This document shows positions 1 through 12,588 of a stretch of 64,000 nucleotides of DNA, piece after piece. This DNA comes from Isoetes taiwanensis. Its lineage: Eukaryota; Streptophyta; Lycopodiopsida; Isoetales; Isoetaceae. The stretch is from contig JAJEKV010000017.1 in the NCBI GenBank assembly GCA_021234155.1, positions 5,687,901 through 5,751,900 on the forward strand, written 5' to 3'. Below the pieces are notes generated by a model. That model was given only the letters and a program-made list of their open reading frames with translations, did no database searches and was not told the origin of the DNA. The stretch's first letter is position 1. Every line of letters begins with the position of its first letter. A program made the translations under genes and the position numbers.

Positions 1-466
1 GGAAGGGAAGAAAAAAATGGCATTAGGAATAGGAGAAGAGTGAAAAGTTGGAAAAATTAGGAAAAAATGAGGGAACAGGAAAAGGATGGAGAGAAGGGAA
101 AAAGAACATAGAAAAGGGGAAAGTGAAAAGAGAGAGAAAAGGGGAGGGGAAAAGAAATGGGAACCTGGAAAAAGGCATGAGAAAAAAGGGAAGAGAGAAA
201 CGGGAAAAGGGAAGGGGGAAAGGGTACGAGAAAAAAGGGAAAAGGGAAAGGGCGAAGAAAGGAAAAAAGAAAACAAAAAAAGACATGGAAAAAGGAAAGT
301 GGGAAAAGAAAAAAGGAAAGAGGAAAAGGATGGAGAAAAAGAGGAAAATGGGTATAGGAAAAATAGAAGAAGAAAATGTGGGGAAAAGGCATAGAAAAGG
401 AAATGAAGGGTGAAAGGAGGAAGAAAAGGGAAAAAGGGCACAGAGAAAAGAGGAAGAGAGAGAGGG
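1..466. repeat. Purine-rich low-complexity tract (GGGAAAA-type)
   Basis: Almost every base on the plus strand is A or G, in irregular runs such as GGGAAAAGGGAAAG. Long open frames exist on both strands (Lys/Arg/Glu-rich on plus, Phe/Pro/Ser-rich on minus), but they follow from base composition and are not credible genes. A second tract of the same kind lies at about 3750-4005. The tract ends where the duplicated 1-kb unit begins. Confidence 0.8.
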
Positions 467-1484
467 TCTTCAATCGGTACAACCGCGAACGACTCGGACA
501 TTCCCTGCCCAACTGTAGTGGATGAAATTGGTCTTTAAGACAAAGATTTTTGGAAATCTGGGAGATCAGACCACGCTAGACCCATCATTCCCTTCTTGCT
601 TCAAATTGGGAGTTGGGTGTCTTCCTACCGAAGCTGAAGTATCTTTGATCAGATCGAAGCGCCACAGGTAAGCGCTCTCATCAATTATCTTCTTCATGAT
701 ATTTGGATGTTTCTGATTGTATGTTCTTGCATTAACAGAGCAAACAGTGTATTGACTATGGAGCAAACACGAAAGACTAGCTTCCCTGGATGTAGTTCTC
801 TCTGGGAGGAGATCCTTCTCCTGGGAAATGTTCTTGCCCTAGTCCCAGCAATCCTCCCAGTCCTAGCAGCTCAACAACGTTCACAACTCCGAACTGTTTT
901 CAGTTCGCAGCTGTCTTGTGACACCAGCGGAAGTGATTGCAGCCGTAAGTTCCTCCCTCCATGTCGAGGTCTTCCCAGAAATAGTCTCCCAGGCCGAAAG
1001 GGCCGGGTCCGATTTCGACTTAATCCACTACCAGATTGTGGTTACTAAAGGGGACAACATCTTTTTCAAAAGCCATGTGCAACCTTGAATGCCCCCTGAA
1101 AGTTTGCAAGGCTACTGCTGGACGATCCCCATTGTTTTTTTCTTTCTGTTGTTTTTGCGAATGTGGCCTCTGTGGCCCCCCTTCATCTTTCACTGGAATG
1201 TGGTATGAGTGCCAAACGTTTTGTGATAGGCCCAAGTGCCATCCTCTGTAATAGCCCTTGGGCTTTTTTTAAGTATGAGTTAATGATATAGCCAGGCAGA
1301 GTTCATGTTTCTAACTTTAGTTTGATTTGTGTACTTATGTTTTGTTCGTTCTATTCCAATTTGCTTTATGTTGCAATGATGTATCGGCCTAGATGAATCA
1401 GTAGTATATGATTTGTTTGTATATGTTGCGTGTTTATGATCTGAAATGCACAATACTTAAGAGGTTAATTTAGTTCCAGTTAAG
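467..1484 (+). repeat. 1-kb duplicated unit, copy 1 (second copy at 46314-47355)
   Basis: This block matches 46314-47355 in direct orientation over its whole length, with scattered substitutions and small indels; copy 2 carries an extra segment of about 20 bp near 46655. It holds splice-like signals: CCACAG|GTAAGCGC near 667 and TTAACAG|AGCAAAC near 738, followed by an ATG at 758 in the context ATGGAGCAAACACG. One frame downstream, covering roughly 920-1070, encodes similar peptides in both copies (for example QIVVTKGDN here and QIVVTEGDN in copy 2). No family is recognised. It may be the 5' part of a duplicated gene or an internal piece of an unclassified repeat. Sharp ends at TCTTCAATCGG and CCAGTTAAG mark the duplicated segment. 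Confidence 0.7.
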
Positions 1485-3740
1485 TTCAGTGCTCAGACCA
1501 AAAATAGTTTCTCATAAATATATGCTAGAAGTGTAATTTTGCAGCTCATAATTCATCTATTGCCAATTTGAATAAAAATTCGACATTATTGTGCTTGCAT
1601 TAAAGGGTCTAGGCCCAATTGATATGGCAATCAAACTAAAAAATGGTCCCAGCTCCGGCAACTTTGATAATAAGCAAAAGATGATATAGAAAGTTTACAT
1701 TTCAAACACAAAAATGTTGCAGCGGCAGGGCTTAACATAGCAGACAAAGTCTTATTTTGAATTGAAATGTGAGAATCTCTTCAAAAAATTTCATCATTTG
1801 ACTTGGCCAAATGAAGTATCAAAAATTTATTATTATTATTTTGAAGGCAAGATATTTTTATTTATAATAAATATGGTATACAACCTTATTTATAAGCCTC
1901 TTAAAAGGCTAGATTGAAAAAATTTGCACCACACCCAAAAAACAGGTGAGAGTGAGGCACTAACTAACTTAGTACTTAAACTAGAGTAGCTCTACATCTT
2001 CTTTGCCACATCTGATACTATTGGCGAACTCACGTCCAGGCTTCTTCTCAACATGCAGCAAATACTAAAGGAGCAGGTCTACATCCTTTCCGCCCATTAG
2101 CTGCGTCTCACTCCTCCCAGTAGTTCGGGTGTCAAAAATCCCTTATGGATTGAATAGAATTAAGTCTTGAACAGCCTAGATTGGGAACTAAACCAGGTGC
2201 ATGTTCTTCCAATTCAAATGAAAACCAAAGGACCGTGTACGAGCTGAGGCCATCTGAAGCTCCTACTCCGAAAGATGCAAGCACAAAAAGAGTTGAGGTA
2301 GCAAACTTCATCCCCCGCTCTAACTTGGACATGGACTACCACCTCCATAGAAGTACTAGAAGAGGCTATGCACTCTGTCTTCCTGCTATGCAAGGATTCT
2401 TACAGGGCCTGCCCTAAAGGGTGGTCTGCTTACTCCTCTGCACCTCTCCTGTCCCAGCATAAGCCACAAAATCCAGGTACAAAATCCTCTTTCTTCATTT
2501 CAACTGTGTAAACTTGAGGCGGCTGACAGTAAGTAAGAACACCCTATATGATTTCAGGCACAAAGTTTAGACTGTTATATCCACCACATTTGCTTAAGAT
2601 GCATAAAGATGCAGACCTCTAACTGTGTATTCCTTAGATTAGCGAAGAATCGCCTACTGCTAGCGTAGACTATGACCTCAAAACACAGAAATGAAAATGG
2701 AAGCTCGGTTTCTTCTTTTGTCATGATCCATCACAAAAGATCCACCAGCAATGAAGCAGCGGCAATACCCATCACCAATACCTCTTGCAATGGCTCTAGA
2801 TAATACAAAAACAAAAAAGCTCTTCCATACCATTTCTGGAGATGACGTGACAGCAGCAGCTGTGTGCTGCTCTTCCAGCTCCGACCGGCCTCTCTGTTAT
2901 CTGCACTGCTCGGGCGGCGGCCGTCGCCCCCCTACAACCTAACCCTAAACGCCATCCGCCTTTACTTTTCTTGTGTGCTAACATTTGGCAACCTCAGTAT
3001 CAAATTATCACCTGCTAACTAGCCCAATTTTTGTAGCCAAAGAAAATGTTTGCAGCTTTCCAAGCCCTAGTCTCACAGTTTGATGGGACGTGTCTATTCC
3101 ATAAAATCTAGATTAAAAGAATTGGGGTATGGTTTGGAAACCGTATGTGTCATACACAGCTCCTTTCAGCCCAGAAATATTACACATCTAATTTATGCAA
3201 AGAGAAACTACATTGCTTTAATTTGTGTGAACAGAAGCTATACTGCTTAATATAAGTAGTGATGATAGGAGTTTTTCAGAGAAGTAGCAGATTATGGAAT
3301 CAAGTCTTTGCAAGTATTAGAAGGACAAGATAACTTTCTATTATCTTATCATGGATCTGTCTCACACGATTGATATGCAAAATCAATAAAAGTGAAAGGA
3401 AAAAAGGGAAGGGAAGCTGGGGGGAAAAAGGAAACGTATAAGGAAACAAACAAACAAACAAGAGTGTGTAGGTAAAGAAGAAGGTTAAAACGAGGAAGAG
3501 CAAATAGCAAACGATGTTGAATGCTTTAACAATGGAGTACTTTTGGAATATTCTCTCATTATTATAGTATATCATTTATAAGCTCTCAGCTTATGCCCAG
3601 CAACGCTGGCACCGTTCCTAGTATTCTAAGATTCAATAAGCATTATGCATGCAAAGTTATAGCATAAGTGTTTGATCAAATTGATCAAACCGTAAAGCTT
3701 CAACGACCGAGATTTAATCTCTTGGACAGTGTATATGCTT
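1485..3740. other. Intergenic, no recognisable gene
   Basis: AT-rich DNA with only short, unconvincing reading frames. A small GC-rich patch with CAG runs lies at about 2850-2945. Nothing with a recognisable domain is seen on either strand. Confidence 0.5.
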
Positions 3741-3749
3741 TGATCTCTT

Positions 3750-4005
3750 AGAACGAAGAAGAAAAAGAAAAGGGAGGAAGAAAGGGAAAAAGGAAAGAGT
3801 GAAAGGCAAGGAAAAATGGGAAGAGGGAAAAAAGGCATGGGAAAAGGGAAAAGGGAAAAGAGGGAAGGGAAGGGGACAAAAAGATGTGAAAAAAAAAAAA
3901 GAAAATGGATCTTGAAGGAAAAAGGAGGAAAATTGAAGAAAAAGAGGGAAAGGGGGGAAAGCAAGAAAGAGCAAAAAGCAAAGGGAACAAAGGAAGGAGA
4001 TTGAA
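3750..4005. repeat. Second purine-rich tract
   Basis: A/G-only runs of the same GGGAAAAGGG type as at the window start. Overlapping frames on both strands reflect composition only. The tract is flanked by ordinary AT-rich DNA. Confidence 0.75.
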
Positions 4006-4009
4006 TTTT

Positions 4010-5930
4010 CACAAACCCCTTACATCTAACAATGTTGGGTTTGGTGCTAGGAAAAAAAATCGAATGCACACAAATCTCTTCTAGTAGATTAACAAAATTG
4101 TTTAGAATGCCACTAAGGCAATGTAAATCTCAAACAAATAAGATTAACAAATTATTTTGAGAAGAGACTTATAGAACAAATTTGAAAATCGATCGAGAAG
4201 TGACATGATTTATAACAGGCTTTAAAGCCTATGGATATTGGTGCCTGGAGAGACTAGACAAAAATTAGATAATAGATCTTTCTAGACGAGGGTACATGTA
4301 CAATCCGATTAGTAGGAATAAAAAATAATAATGAGCAAGGATGCTAATCGAAAGAATCAATGCTTCACATAAGAGAACATTTTGTAAATGGCTCTGAGGA
4401 TCCACCAGACGAGGCGGTGCACACACGGGCGCAAGTGCACCATCGTGCCCATACTGGCAGAATGGCCGACTCAAGGCAATTATCGGACATAATGACCACA
4501 CCCTTGAAATTTCCAATAAAACTTTGTGGCGTGCTCCTCTGTAAATAGAGAATCGATGCCTTGGTCCATTAGATCAGCAAATTGGTTAAACCCGAGGCTA
4601 GAACTTCAATCCTTCAAACTTCAATCCTCCTTATTTTGTGTGCTCGTGAAGTTCAAGGACCTAGATCAGAAACTAAATACATGAAAATGTATTCGTTGTG
4701 AATGCAAAAATAAACTAAATCACCCAAATATTGAAAACCTTTAATTCTTAAAAACAACTACTAAATTTAAATGGTATAGATGAAAAGAATGTTTCTTTTT
4801 ATATATACATATATATATACAGATGGTTAAGTTAAATTACTAACATAATGAAATCAGTTAAAAGAGGTTCACACCCATAGTGATAATCATGTTAATGGCT
4901 AACGTAATGAATCTTGGGAAAATTGGGTTCACATAAGTCATTATAAGTCATTATATTTAACCGTCTTAGTGTTCTCTTAGGGAGGGATTAACATTCGCAC
5001 TACAACTGTTAAAAATTTTTTAAGAAATTGTTAAATTTTAACGTAAAAGTCATAAGTGGACACCTTTAACGGCAGTAAACCCATTAAAAATTAAGCCCCA
5101 CTGCCACGGGCCTAACAGAATTTTATAACGGGAACGCTGCAAGCCCAATTAACTTAAACTTCTTTAACTTAATTGTATTTAACCCCCTAGTGTGAACCCA
5201 CCCATAGGACAATAGAAATCGTCTAGAATAATATAGACAAGGTGGCATGTGTGTGCACTAAAGTCGCACCAGTTTAGAATTTAAAACTATAGTAAGGTAG
5301 AATTTGGGAAACCCATTGAGTTACCAAAAGCTATGGGGGTTAACCAAGAATCAAAGGATGGTTTTATCCATCTCACCCAAGCTCAAAGAGTTTCCAACCG
5401 CTTTGCGGAATCTAGCTCAATAACCGAAGTAAGACTGCAAGCCCCTTTTATAACTACATAATTAGTCTCTATTCAAGGATCCATCTGAAATCTTGCAACT
5501 CTTGAGTTCATGTTCAGAGGACGTTTGAAGCAGATCGTATCTGCAACCAGTAACCCGTCTCAGCCCATTACTTCCCGGAACCCTCATTACAGATCCATCC
5601 CCTCTTGAAACCATTTCTGCTCATCAAAACATCTTTAAATTCATCTCGTTCTTATCAAACTAACACCATGTAGAATGGTGCTGATAAGAGCTGAAGAATA
5701 ATATGAGACACATCTCCATCTGTTTGCCAGTGTAGACAGATTCTACATGGCTCATTTAAAGAGCCCATAAATCTTTAAATAATCCTCCCAAAAAGCATGC
5801 ATTGTCTATACCCAGAGCTTTCCATGTACTGAGGATGTATTACTGATTTTCTGCTCATCTTCACACAATTAAGCTGTCTGTAGTATATAAAGCTCAATAA
5901 TCTACACAAAAAGCGGACCTTTTAACCCCT
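4010..5930. other. Intergenic, no recognisable gene
   Basis: AT-rich sequence with a short TA-repeat run (about 4799-4820). The paragraph 4850-5200 contains repeated 'GGTTCACA' and 'TTAACG' words but no clear element ends. No coding similarity is seen. Confidence 0.5.
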
Positions 5931-5932
5931 TT

Positions 5933-6435
5933 GCTTTTCCTTCCGATTCGTTCCACATGGTCTAATTCAAACTCATATTTTAAAGAGTTTGCGATTTTCA
6001 ACTTGATAAAATCTGGCATAGCTTTGTCCATTTCTAGGCATTCTGGAGGCCTATCTTATAGGGTTCTATCTACTTAAAAATGAATCCTTGAGTTGCGCGT
6101 CACATTAAACTGCACTACAACCAAACCATAAAATCACACTCAAAGCATACGCTGTTTCTTCCAACACTAATAAGTCTCCATCTTCTAGAAAACGGCTCTT
6201 CTATCCTTGCTTTTCCTCCCTTCTCCTCTTTAACATCCACGTGGTCTCAATTCAAACTCAAGAGTTTACAAAATTCAACTTGCCAAAATCTGGCATAGCT
6301 TTGACCATTTCAGGGCATTCTGGAGGTTCTATCTACTTAAAAATCAATCCTTCAGATACGGATCTCATTGAACTACACTACAACCAAACCATGAAATCAC
6401 TCTCAAAGCATACCCTGTTTCGTCCAACACTGAAA
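5933..6435. repeat. Imperfect tandem duplication, about 270-bp period
   Basis: The segment about 5933-6172 is repeated at about 6207-6435. Shared words include AAATCTGGCATAGCTTTG, GGCATTCTGGAGG, TCTATCTACTTAAAAAT and CTACAACCAAACCAT. The copies differ by substitutions and small indels. No coding function is recognised. Confidence 0.75.
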
Positions 6436-6439
6436 CAAG

Positions 6440-8200
6440 TTTACAACTCAAACTAGTTGTAGCCGATCTTCTAAAACAGCCTCCAAGACACCACCTGATC
6501 TCTGTTGGGGAGTGAAAAGCAGCACGTGAGAACCTTAAAAGTTCCATCAGATTATTCTCTGAGATCCCAAATATGTATTACCTTCAGGTACTGCTACATC
6601 AGCTGAACTGGTAGCCATTTTTGATATCACAGTAATAATTCAAATACAATCCCTCCTGAAGAAACATAATAAAAGCCAGAGCATTAGAGATAAGATATAT
6701 CCATATTCCTTCTAGTCAGGCAGCCAAGTTCTGCTCAAACTTATTGGCAGCTGAATTCGCCACCACATACAACCATGGCACATATGTCAAATTAAGTCTC
6801 TAACCCCCAACCAATAAACACGCACAACTCGGACGCCTAACTACTAAGTACGACGCAGATCTCATTCTGTTCCATCGCATCTCCCATTCAAAAGCTGTCA
6901 TCATCCATACGTCTTCTGCCAACTATGCCCTTTCTATAGGTACATCTGTTGTGGACGTGCAACAAACTTTGGGGAGTGGCCTGGTTAAGAGAAACCACCA
7001 AAGCCATAGCGAAAGAGAGTCTTCCTACTGCAATTGTCACTGCTCATGGACCGAACCTGGGTGATCTATCCATGACCAGGATGAAGCTTGGGTGCAACTA
7101 AGAGGACGTCCAAACCGACTGATGTTGAAAAATCAGCAGCTAAAGGTATAGTGTATTGAACAAAATTTGTTCTTTCCACTATCAAGCAAAAGGGGACTTC
7201 TCTCATGTGTTTCTTTTAAGCTTCTTAGAAAGATTATATAACTAGATCTTGTGGACTATTTATGAAACAGAGCAATATAAATTTCACCTGGAGAAATGCT
7301 CCAACACTTGTGCCTTATTACCTTCCAAAGCCTTGTCATGTCGTCCACCACACATTTCCATGATTATTCATTACTTATATCTAATTAAGATAATATAGCA
7401 TTAGCATAGTTACAAGCCTTCTTGCACTAGAATAATTACATCATTTTATTGTATGCCAATGCTTTAAAACTAGCATAAGCATTTGCCTTGAATTAGAGCA
7501 CATAAGTGCAAATGCAAGCATAGCACTCGAAGAATTGATCAGAAATTAGAATTGGAAGTATGTTACCGTTTATAAGAGTACAATGCAGCAGATAAAAGTT
7601 CTGTCCAGATTGCTAAAAATGAGTTCCTCTTCATCCAACCAAGCATAGATATCATTACCTGAATCGTTTAACATTCCAGTTCCCATGGATTTGCATGTAC
7701 TGAAACAATAGTCACAAAAATACTAGTACACTTCTAGTGATACGCCTCGTGCTTTCTCTCAAGCACATACAGAATGCATATTCATGTACCTTAAAAGATT
7801 GTAAAATAGGTGTCCTTAGCAACATCTCCATAGAGCTATTCTTAGAACCTTTCAGCCTGCACAAATGGTCAAAGCTCTTAGAACAACACAGGGTAGAACG
7901 TCTTGGCCAGGACCACTTTGACAGAGCCTATTATAATGCAGAATAGTTAGTTTAAAGTACTTATCTTTGACACCTACTTGTATTGGCCTAGCAAAGTGCA
8001 CCTATGCAACAAATGCCCAAATAACCTTCATTTAATAGACCACATAGGGCCTCCATCTCAATGTGATTAAATTGTTGGGGCATGAAATATATCAGAGAGA
8101 TTATTAAAGAAGCTCAACCAGAGAGACGCATTTTTTTTGGGCCCCCTTGGGGCCTTGGGAAGGGATGCAGAAAAAACAGGTGCTTCACTCGATTACCATT
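6440..8200. other. Region downstream of PRP3, no gene recognised
   Basis: No domain is seen on either strand. The part nearest 8206 should include the PRP3 3' UTR, since that gene reads leftwards and stops at 8207, but the polyadenylation site cannot be placed with confidence. Confidence 0.45.
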
Positions 8201-8206
8201 TAAATT

Positions 8207-10762
8207 TCATTCCTCAACATAGTTGGCTGCTAAGTCCCAATAATGTGCAACCCCAGCATCTTGTAGAAACTTCCTGGCTGCAGCTGCAGTCCGAAACTTT
8301 TGAACCAAAAACTTGTCAAAACTGGGGCGAGCTACTGTCCCTTGCCAAACCAAGTAACACTTATTTTCCAAAGGTGGTCGTGGAACATCTTCCTCTGCCT
8401 CTTCCTGAACAGCTGCGGCCCAGTTTATCCTTTTAAGCATCAACTTTGAGTATCTCTTGATGGACTTAGACACTCCCTCCACAACAACTACAGTCATTGC
8501 GTCTGAAATTACCATACATCCTGAAAGCCTATTCTCTTGCGCATTAATGTCCACTTTGTAACGTGTTTGTGGGTGGGATAGATCATTTATCTTGTAAACA
8601 GACACAATAGTTCCAAGAATATTAGAATCCTCAAACAACTTCTTCTCTTTCTTGTCACGACGCTCGGAAGGTGTAAGTTTCCGGGCTAAATTCCTATCAA
8701 CATGTGCTTGTTCACGTTCGGCAGCTGCACTGCGGATCTCTTGTTCCACTCTTGTTGGATCTTGAGTTGCTTCAGCACCAAGAACTTTCATCATATTACT
8801 CATCTTCACCTTCGGTTTGGGAGGAGGTAGAAGGCCTTGCTGTATCATCTCCTGCTTTTCTTTCTCTCTGGCCAACCTCCTTTGAGTCCTGAGCTTCTTT
8901 TGCTCTTTCTTTGTCAGTTTCAAAGGTTGCGGCGGTGGCGGAGCCGGCTCTGCAGGGGGTTCTATAGGAACAGGATGCTCTACATATATAGTAATCTTCT
9001 CCAATTTTGCTTTCAGATCTCCTTCTAATACGTCTTTGTAACTAGAAGTAGGCAATAGAATAGCATCCCTGGAACAAAATGGGGTGAGTAACTAAAAGCC
9101 CGTAATAATATTTTTACATAGAAATGCAATCTACCTACCACCATTCCACGTCCGGAATCTGATCCTTAGGTTTCTCCTCTTTTATTGGAAATCTCTCAGT
9201 GACTTCAATCAGGTTAGGGTTTATATCAGCTTCAACTTTTGCTTTCGCAAGAGCTACTTGCTTCATTCTGATTTCTTTTGCCTTTGCTTCTCCAAACTGA
9301 CTCTGTTGAAATAAATAACAAATTTTGTTAAAAACGAAATAATTGTAACAAGATTCTTCATGAAGTAAATAACCGACATTGAGCCGCATTATCTCTGCTT
9401 GCTTGGACCATCTTCCCTCCTCTACAAACTGAAATGTGGGACGCTTTTGTCTAGCAAGCTTTTTCTTGTCAATTCCCATCCTGTCGTCATAGAACGGTTT
9501 GCTTGCAAGATCTTCCTCCAGGTCTGGATGAAGTATTTGAAATGCTTCCTTTTTTTGCTTATTGATGTTTACCTTGAATTTCGAAAAGAAAAGCATAAGG
9601 ATTATATTGCGCAGTCAAAACTTCTGAATTGAAGAAAATTCATAAAAAAATTTACCTTTAACGTGCTGACATTTGTTACTTTGGCTTTTTCTATAACATT
9701 GCCATGTTCATCTATCTCCCTTCCATGAGCGTCAAGTCGCAATACAGGAGCTTTGACAGTTTTTGATGACGACGATACAATCCCATCAAGTCCTGGTATT
9801 CCCGTAAAAGGCATACCTGGAGGCTGTTGAAACCCAAGGCGTGCAATGTACTCCTGGGCACGCTTAACAGCTTCAAAATTTGCATTAAGACCACTACCAC
9901 CTTGCGGTCCAGCTAATAAACTCGGATTACTTGAGGCTGTTCCAGCCACAACAGGTGCAATAGATTTGGATGAGAGCTGTGATGCAACAGGCACCGTAGA
10001 TGTCTTTGGACTGGAACTTAGCTCCATGGGTTGTTGCTGCACTTTACTCAGCTGCAATGAACTGTTTACATTAGCATTAGAGCATCAGAATTACAACAGA
10101 ACAAGTCTTTGCTAGTTTGTCAATCATACCTGAGGTTGCTTCTTCAACTTTCCCAGCTTTTCTGCAATAGCCTTCTGTTTCTCCAACACTTTCTTTGCCT
10201 TTTCCAGAAGACTCTCCTGCGGGGGCTGAGTATTACCTCGTAGGTCATTCTGACTTTCCAAGCTAGGTTTAACGTCTACTGTAGAATCTATCTTTCTCTG
10301 CAACCAAACACAACTTAATTAATGAACAAACAAAGCACAAAATAGATCAATAACTACCGAGTCACTAACCAAAGAAGAAGATTCCACTCCATTGGCCACA
10401 GCTGTTGCATCAACATCATGATCATTTTCCTGTTTAACATTGATCTGAGTTTCTGGGGCTGAAGGGTTAACACTTTCTTCTGCATGAGGGCGCTTTCTTT
10501 TCTCACTTCTGTCTTTCCTATCTTCAAAATCTTCGCTGAAACGTTTGTGCTTACCAGCTTCCCTACCATGTCCGTTCAACCGGTCAGGGTCGTCTTTCTC
10601 ACGGCCATGGCTTCTGCCCTTGTCATCTTCCCGTCTGGAGGATCTATCCCTATCCCGCTCATCTTTGTAATGGTCGGAAGCATGATCTTTGCGACGGACT
10701 CTCCTCTCCCTCTCTTCCTTATCGCTGTCGTAAGAAGACTCATGTCTCCTCCTCCTCCCCAT
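8207..10762 (-). CDS. PRP3: U4/U6 small nuclear ribonucleoprotein PRP3 (six exons)
   Basis: PRP3 is a U4/U6 snRNP protein that, with PRP4, helps hold the U4/U6.U5 tri-snRNP together in the nucleus. The exons on the minus strand are 10762-10358, 10297-10130, 10051-9656, 9572-9378, 9302-9139 and 9068-8207. Every junction has GT and AG, the frame stays open, and introns are 60-83 nt; total about 729 aa. The N-terminus is an Arg/Asp/Glu-rich, RS-like segment without an obvious PWI domain. The middle has the PRP3-specific block around INKQKKEAFQIL, FQFVEEGRWSK and PDVEWWDA, followed by a Pro-rich stretch. The last exon ends in the conserved C-terminal DUF1115-type domain (YKVDINAQENRLSG, VAHYWDLA). 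The start is the ATG at 10762 in the context GCCATGG; a GTG 12 nt upstream is not needed. The fourth intron has a weaker GTCGGT donor. The gene appears intact. Confidence 0.95.
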
Positions 10763-10932
10763 GGCGGAAGGCACAGGCTACTGCTGCTCCGGAATATGCA
10801 TTAGGGTTTTGGCAACCTCTGATAATAGAGTATCGAAAGCTCTCCTAGAGCGATTGGCATTTTAGTACCCTGTTTGGTGATATGCTAGAGAATATTTCGT
10901 GAGGTGGGCCTTTACGTCGAGGTTAGACATTT
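10763..10932 (-). promoter_or_regulatory. Short PRP3 upstream region
   Basis: Only about 170 bp separate the PRP3 ATG from the inverted repeat of the neighbouring transposon-like element. The PRP3 promoter must lie here or partly inside that element. No clear TATA box is seen, which is common for housekeeping genes. This is inferred from position only. Confidence 0.35.
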
Positions 10933-11685
10933 CGGTGCATTTATTGGCACCCCATTTGGACTTGAATTCTAGGGGTATTTGACTCGTGGAATAGGGGGTA
11001 TTAGACATGCACACTTATTTCACAAGTCAAATACCCCCAATTTTGGGTTGATATTAGGCAAGTCAAATACCTCCCATTTCTCTTTGGCCGGACCCCCTAT
11101 CCCAAAAAGTCCCAAAAAAGGGGGTATTAGGCTCGTCTAAACTAAGGCTTGTATTGTGCAAGTCAAATACTCCCCTGCTCATACCACAAGTTGAATACCC
11201 CCCTTGCTTATTGCCCTATTTTTATCTTTCATGTAGGAAACTTTGCAGGTGTTTTTATCTTTCCCATCAAAGATCTAGACTTTGCAGGGTTTTTGCAGGT
11301 CTTTCAGGACCTTCCGATTCCGAGGTAATTTTTTCTTAAGAATTTGATCTGGCCTGGTTTGAAGTTGGGTTTCTATGCGTTTTCTTATTAAATAGATACG
11401 TCATCACCTCATTTAATCTTGTGGTTTGAGACTGTCAGTTCAGAAAGGATGGCTATTAAATATGGTGCCTTGCGCAAGATCAGAATGTTCATCATCCAAA
11501 AATTCTCGTGTCGCTGATAATATTACAAAATAAATGCAACACATTCTAACTTGCGTTAGAATGAAAGAACTGGGAGCACTTTTGGTAAGGCTTGCCCTGT
11601 GCTTCATTGACAAGCCTTGTTCCAAGATGAGCCAAAAAACCCAACGTTCTTTTGTGTCCTATACAAAATCCTAAATCTGTTTCTG

Positions 11686-12051
11686 TCAGCAGGTTGCTTT
11701 TGTTGTTATGTGCCCTAAATGGCATTTAGAAGTTGCAATGATTTCTCTACAGACTAAATCCACATAATCCAACATTAAGTCATTCTGGTTGCTTGCCTGT
11801 TTGCCAAGCACCACAATGATGAAGTCGCAGTAGAAGCAGCGGCGGCGGCAAAAGGGAATATGAACATATGCAGAGGTAGGGCAGGCATCGAAAGCATCTG
11901 AAACCATGTTGCGTTTGCCTTGAACGGAAAGGGCATGGAGACTTACAGTGTTAGAACTATGAACCATGTGGTGTGAGAGGCGAGACAAGGCTCCATCTCC
12001 ATCTCCATCTGGCGGCGAAGAAAGGAGCCATCTTGGGAGATGGGGCGACAT
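11686..12051 (-). pseudogene. HemW-like radical SAM protein, first exon only
   Basis: The HemW/HemN-like family are radical SAM proteins related to oxygen-independent coproporphyrinogen III oxidase; plant members resemble the HemW heme chaperone. From the ATG at 12051, the frame has a basic, Ser-rich leader of about 55 residues, possibly an organelle transit peptide, then SAYVHIPFCRRRCFYCDF with the Cx3Cx2C cluster that binds the [4Fe-4S] centre. It continues to YVDLVCREIIATSK, where family members go on to the GGGTPSL motif. Here the match stops, the frame reaches a stop codon and no usable GT donor follows. The later domains are absent. Because it lies between the inverted repeats at 10933 and 12683, a captured or truncated fragment is the best reading. 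A normal gene with a very distant second exon is less likely. Confidence 0.75.
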
Positions 12052-12446
12052 TTTAAACCCGTGGATTCAATCGGACCACGACTTGAATTTCGATTGGGGC
12101 ATGTTCGACTTGAAATTTTGGTAAGTATTCGCTCCTGAGTTTAGATTAGGTTGAATAGCGGGTCGAATACCCCTTATGCGGTTTTCCGCGGCAAACAAAA
12201 CTGAAGATGCAGGCCGAATACCACGCTAGGGTATTCGGCTCAAAGTTTACTGGAATCGAGGTCGAAATGTGGTGCCAATATTTCCTTCGTAAACATTTAC
12301 GACCTTCTTCCCTGTGATCCAACACCGAGGGAAATATTGGCTCCCGAAAGGGGGTTGGATTCCAAAAAACGGCAAGCCGAATACGTCGTGCATCATTATT
12401 ATAGTTTATCATAATAAGAGAATCGATTTTATTGCAGTAATGCTGT

Positions 12447-12525
12447 GTGGCGCGGATGGTTAGTTCATTTAATTTTCAACTTCCTTGTGCGAGTTCGATC
12501 CCACCTTTTAACATTTTTTTAACTT
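12447..12525 (+). repeat. tRNA-related sequence (SINE or tRNA relic)
   Basis: A good Pol III B box, GAGTTCGATCCC, lies near 12491-12502. A box-A-like word, TGGCGCGGATGGTTAG, lies about 40 bp upstream. A T-run follows at about 12514. No complete cloverleaf can be folded by eye, so this is more likely a tRNA-derived SINE head or decayed tRNA than a functional gene. It lies inside the TIR element. Confidence 0.45.
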
Positions 12526-12528
12526 TGG

Positions 12529-12588
12529 GGGTATTCGACTTGTGGAATAAGTTTTAACTTTGGGGGTATTCGACTTGTGGAATAAGTG
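12529..12588. repeat. 34-bp tandem duplication in the right TIR
   Basis: The segment TTTTAACTTTGGGGGTATTC...GGAATAAG occurs twice in a row, at about 12529-12553 and 12554-12588. The inverted-repeat arm contains the outer copy. It enlarges the right arm compared with the left. Confidence 0.7.

Noticed and set aside
23-512. Overlapping long frames in the first 500 bp on both strands
   Set aside because: They come from an A/G-only tract; residues are almost only Lys/Arg/Glu or Phe/Pro/Ser and no domain exists.
2930-2950. AACCTAACCCTAAAC as telomeric repeat
   Set aside because: Only a single partial motif; too short for an interstitial telomere.
3626-4069. Phe/Ser-rich minus-strand frames that look like membrane proteins
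   Set aside because: Produced by the second purine tract; composition artefact.
10763-10774. GTG at 10774 as the PRP3 start
   Set aside because: The ATG at 10762 has a good plant context (GCCATGG) and non-AUG starts are rare.
8137-10804. Plus-strand frames opposite PRP3 exons
   Set aside because: Shadows of the minus-strand coding exons; the minus-strand gene has consistent splice sites and family motifs.
11440-11625. Second exon of the HemW-like gene
   Set aside because: The frame lacks GGGTPSL or any later HemW motif and has no clear splice borders.
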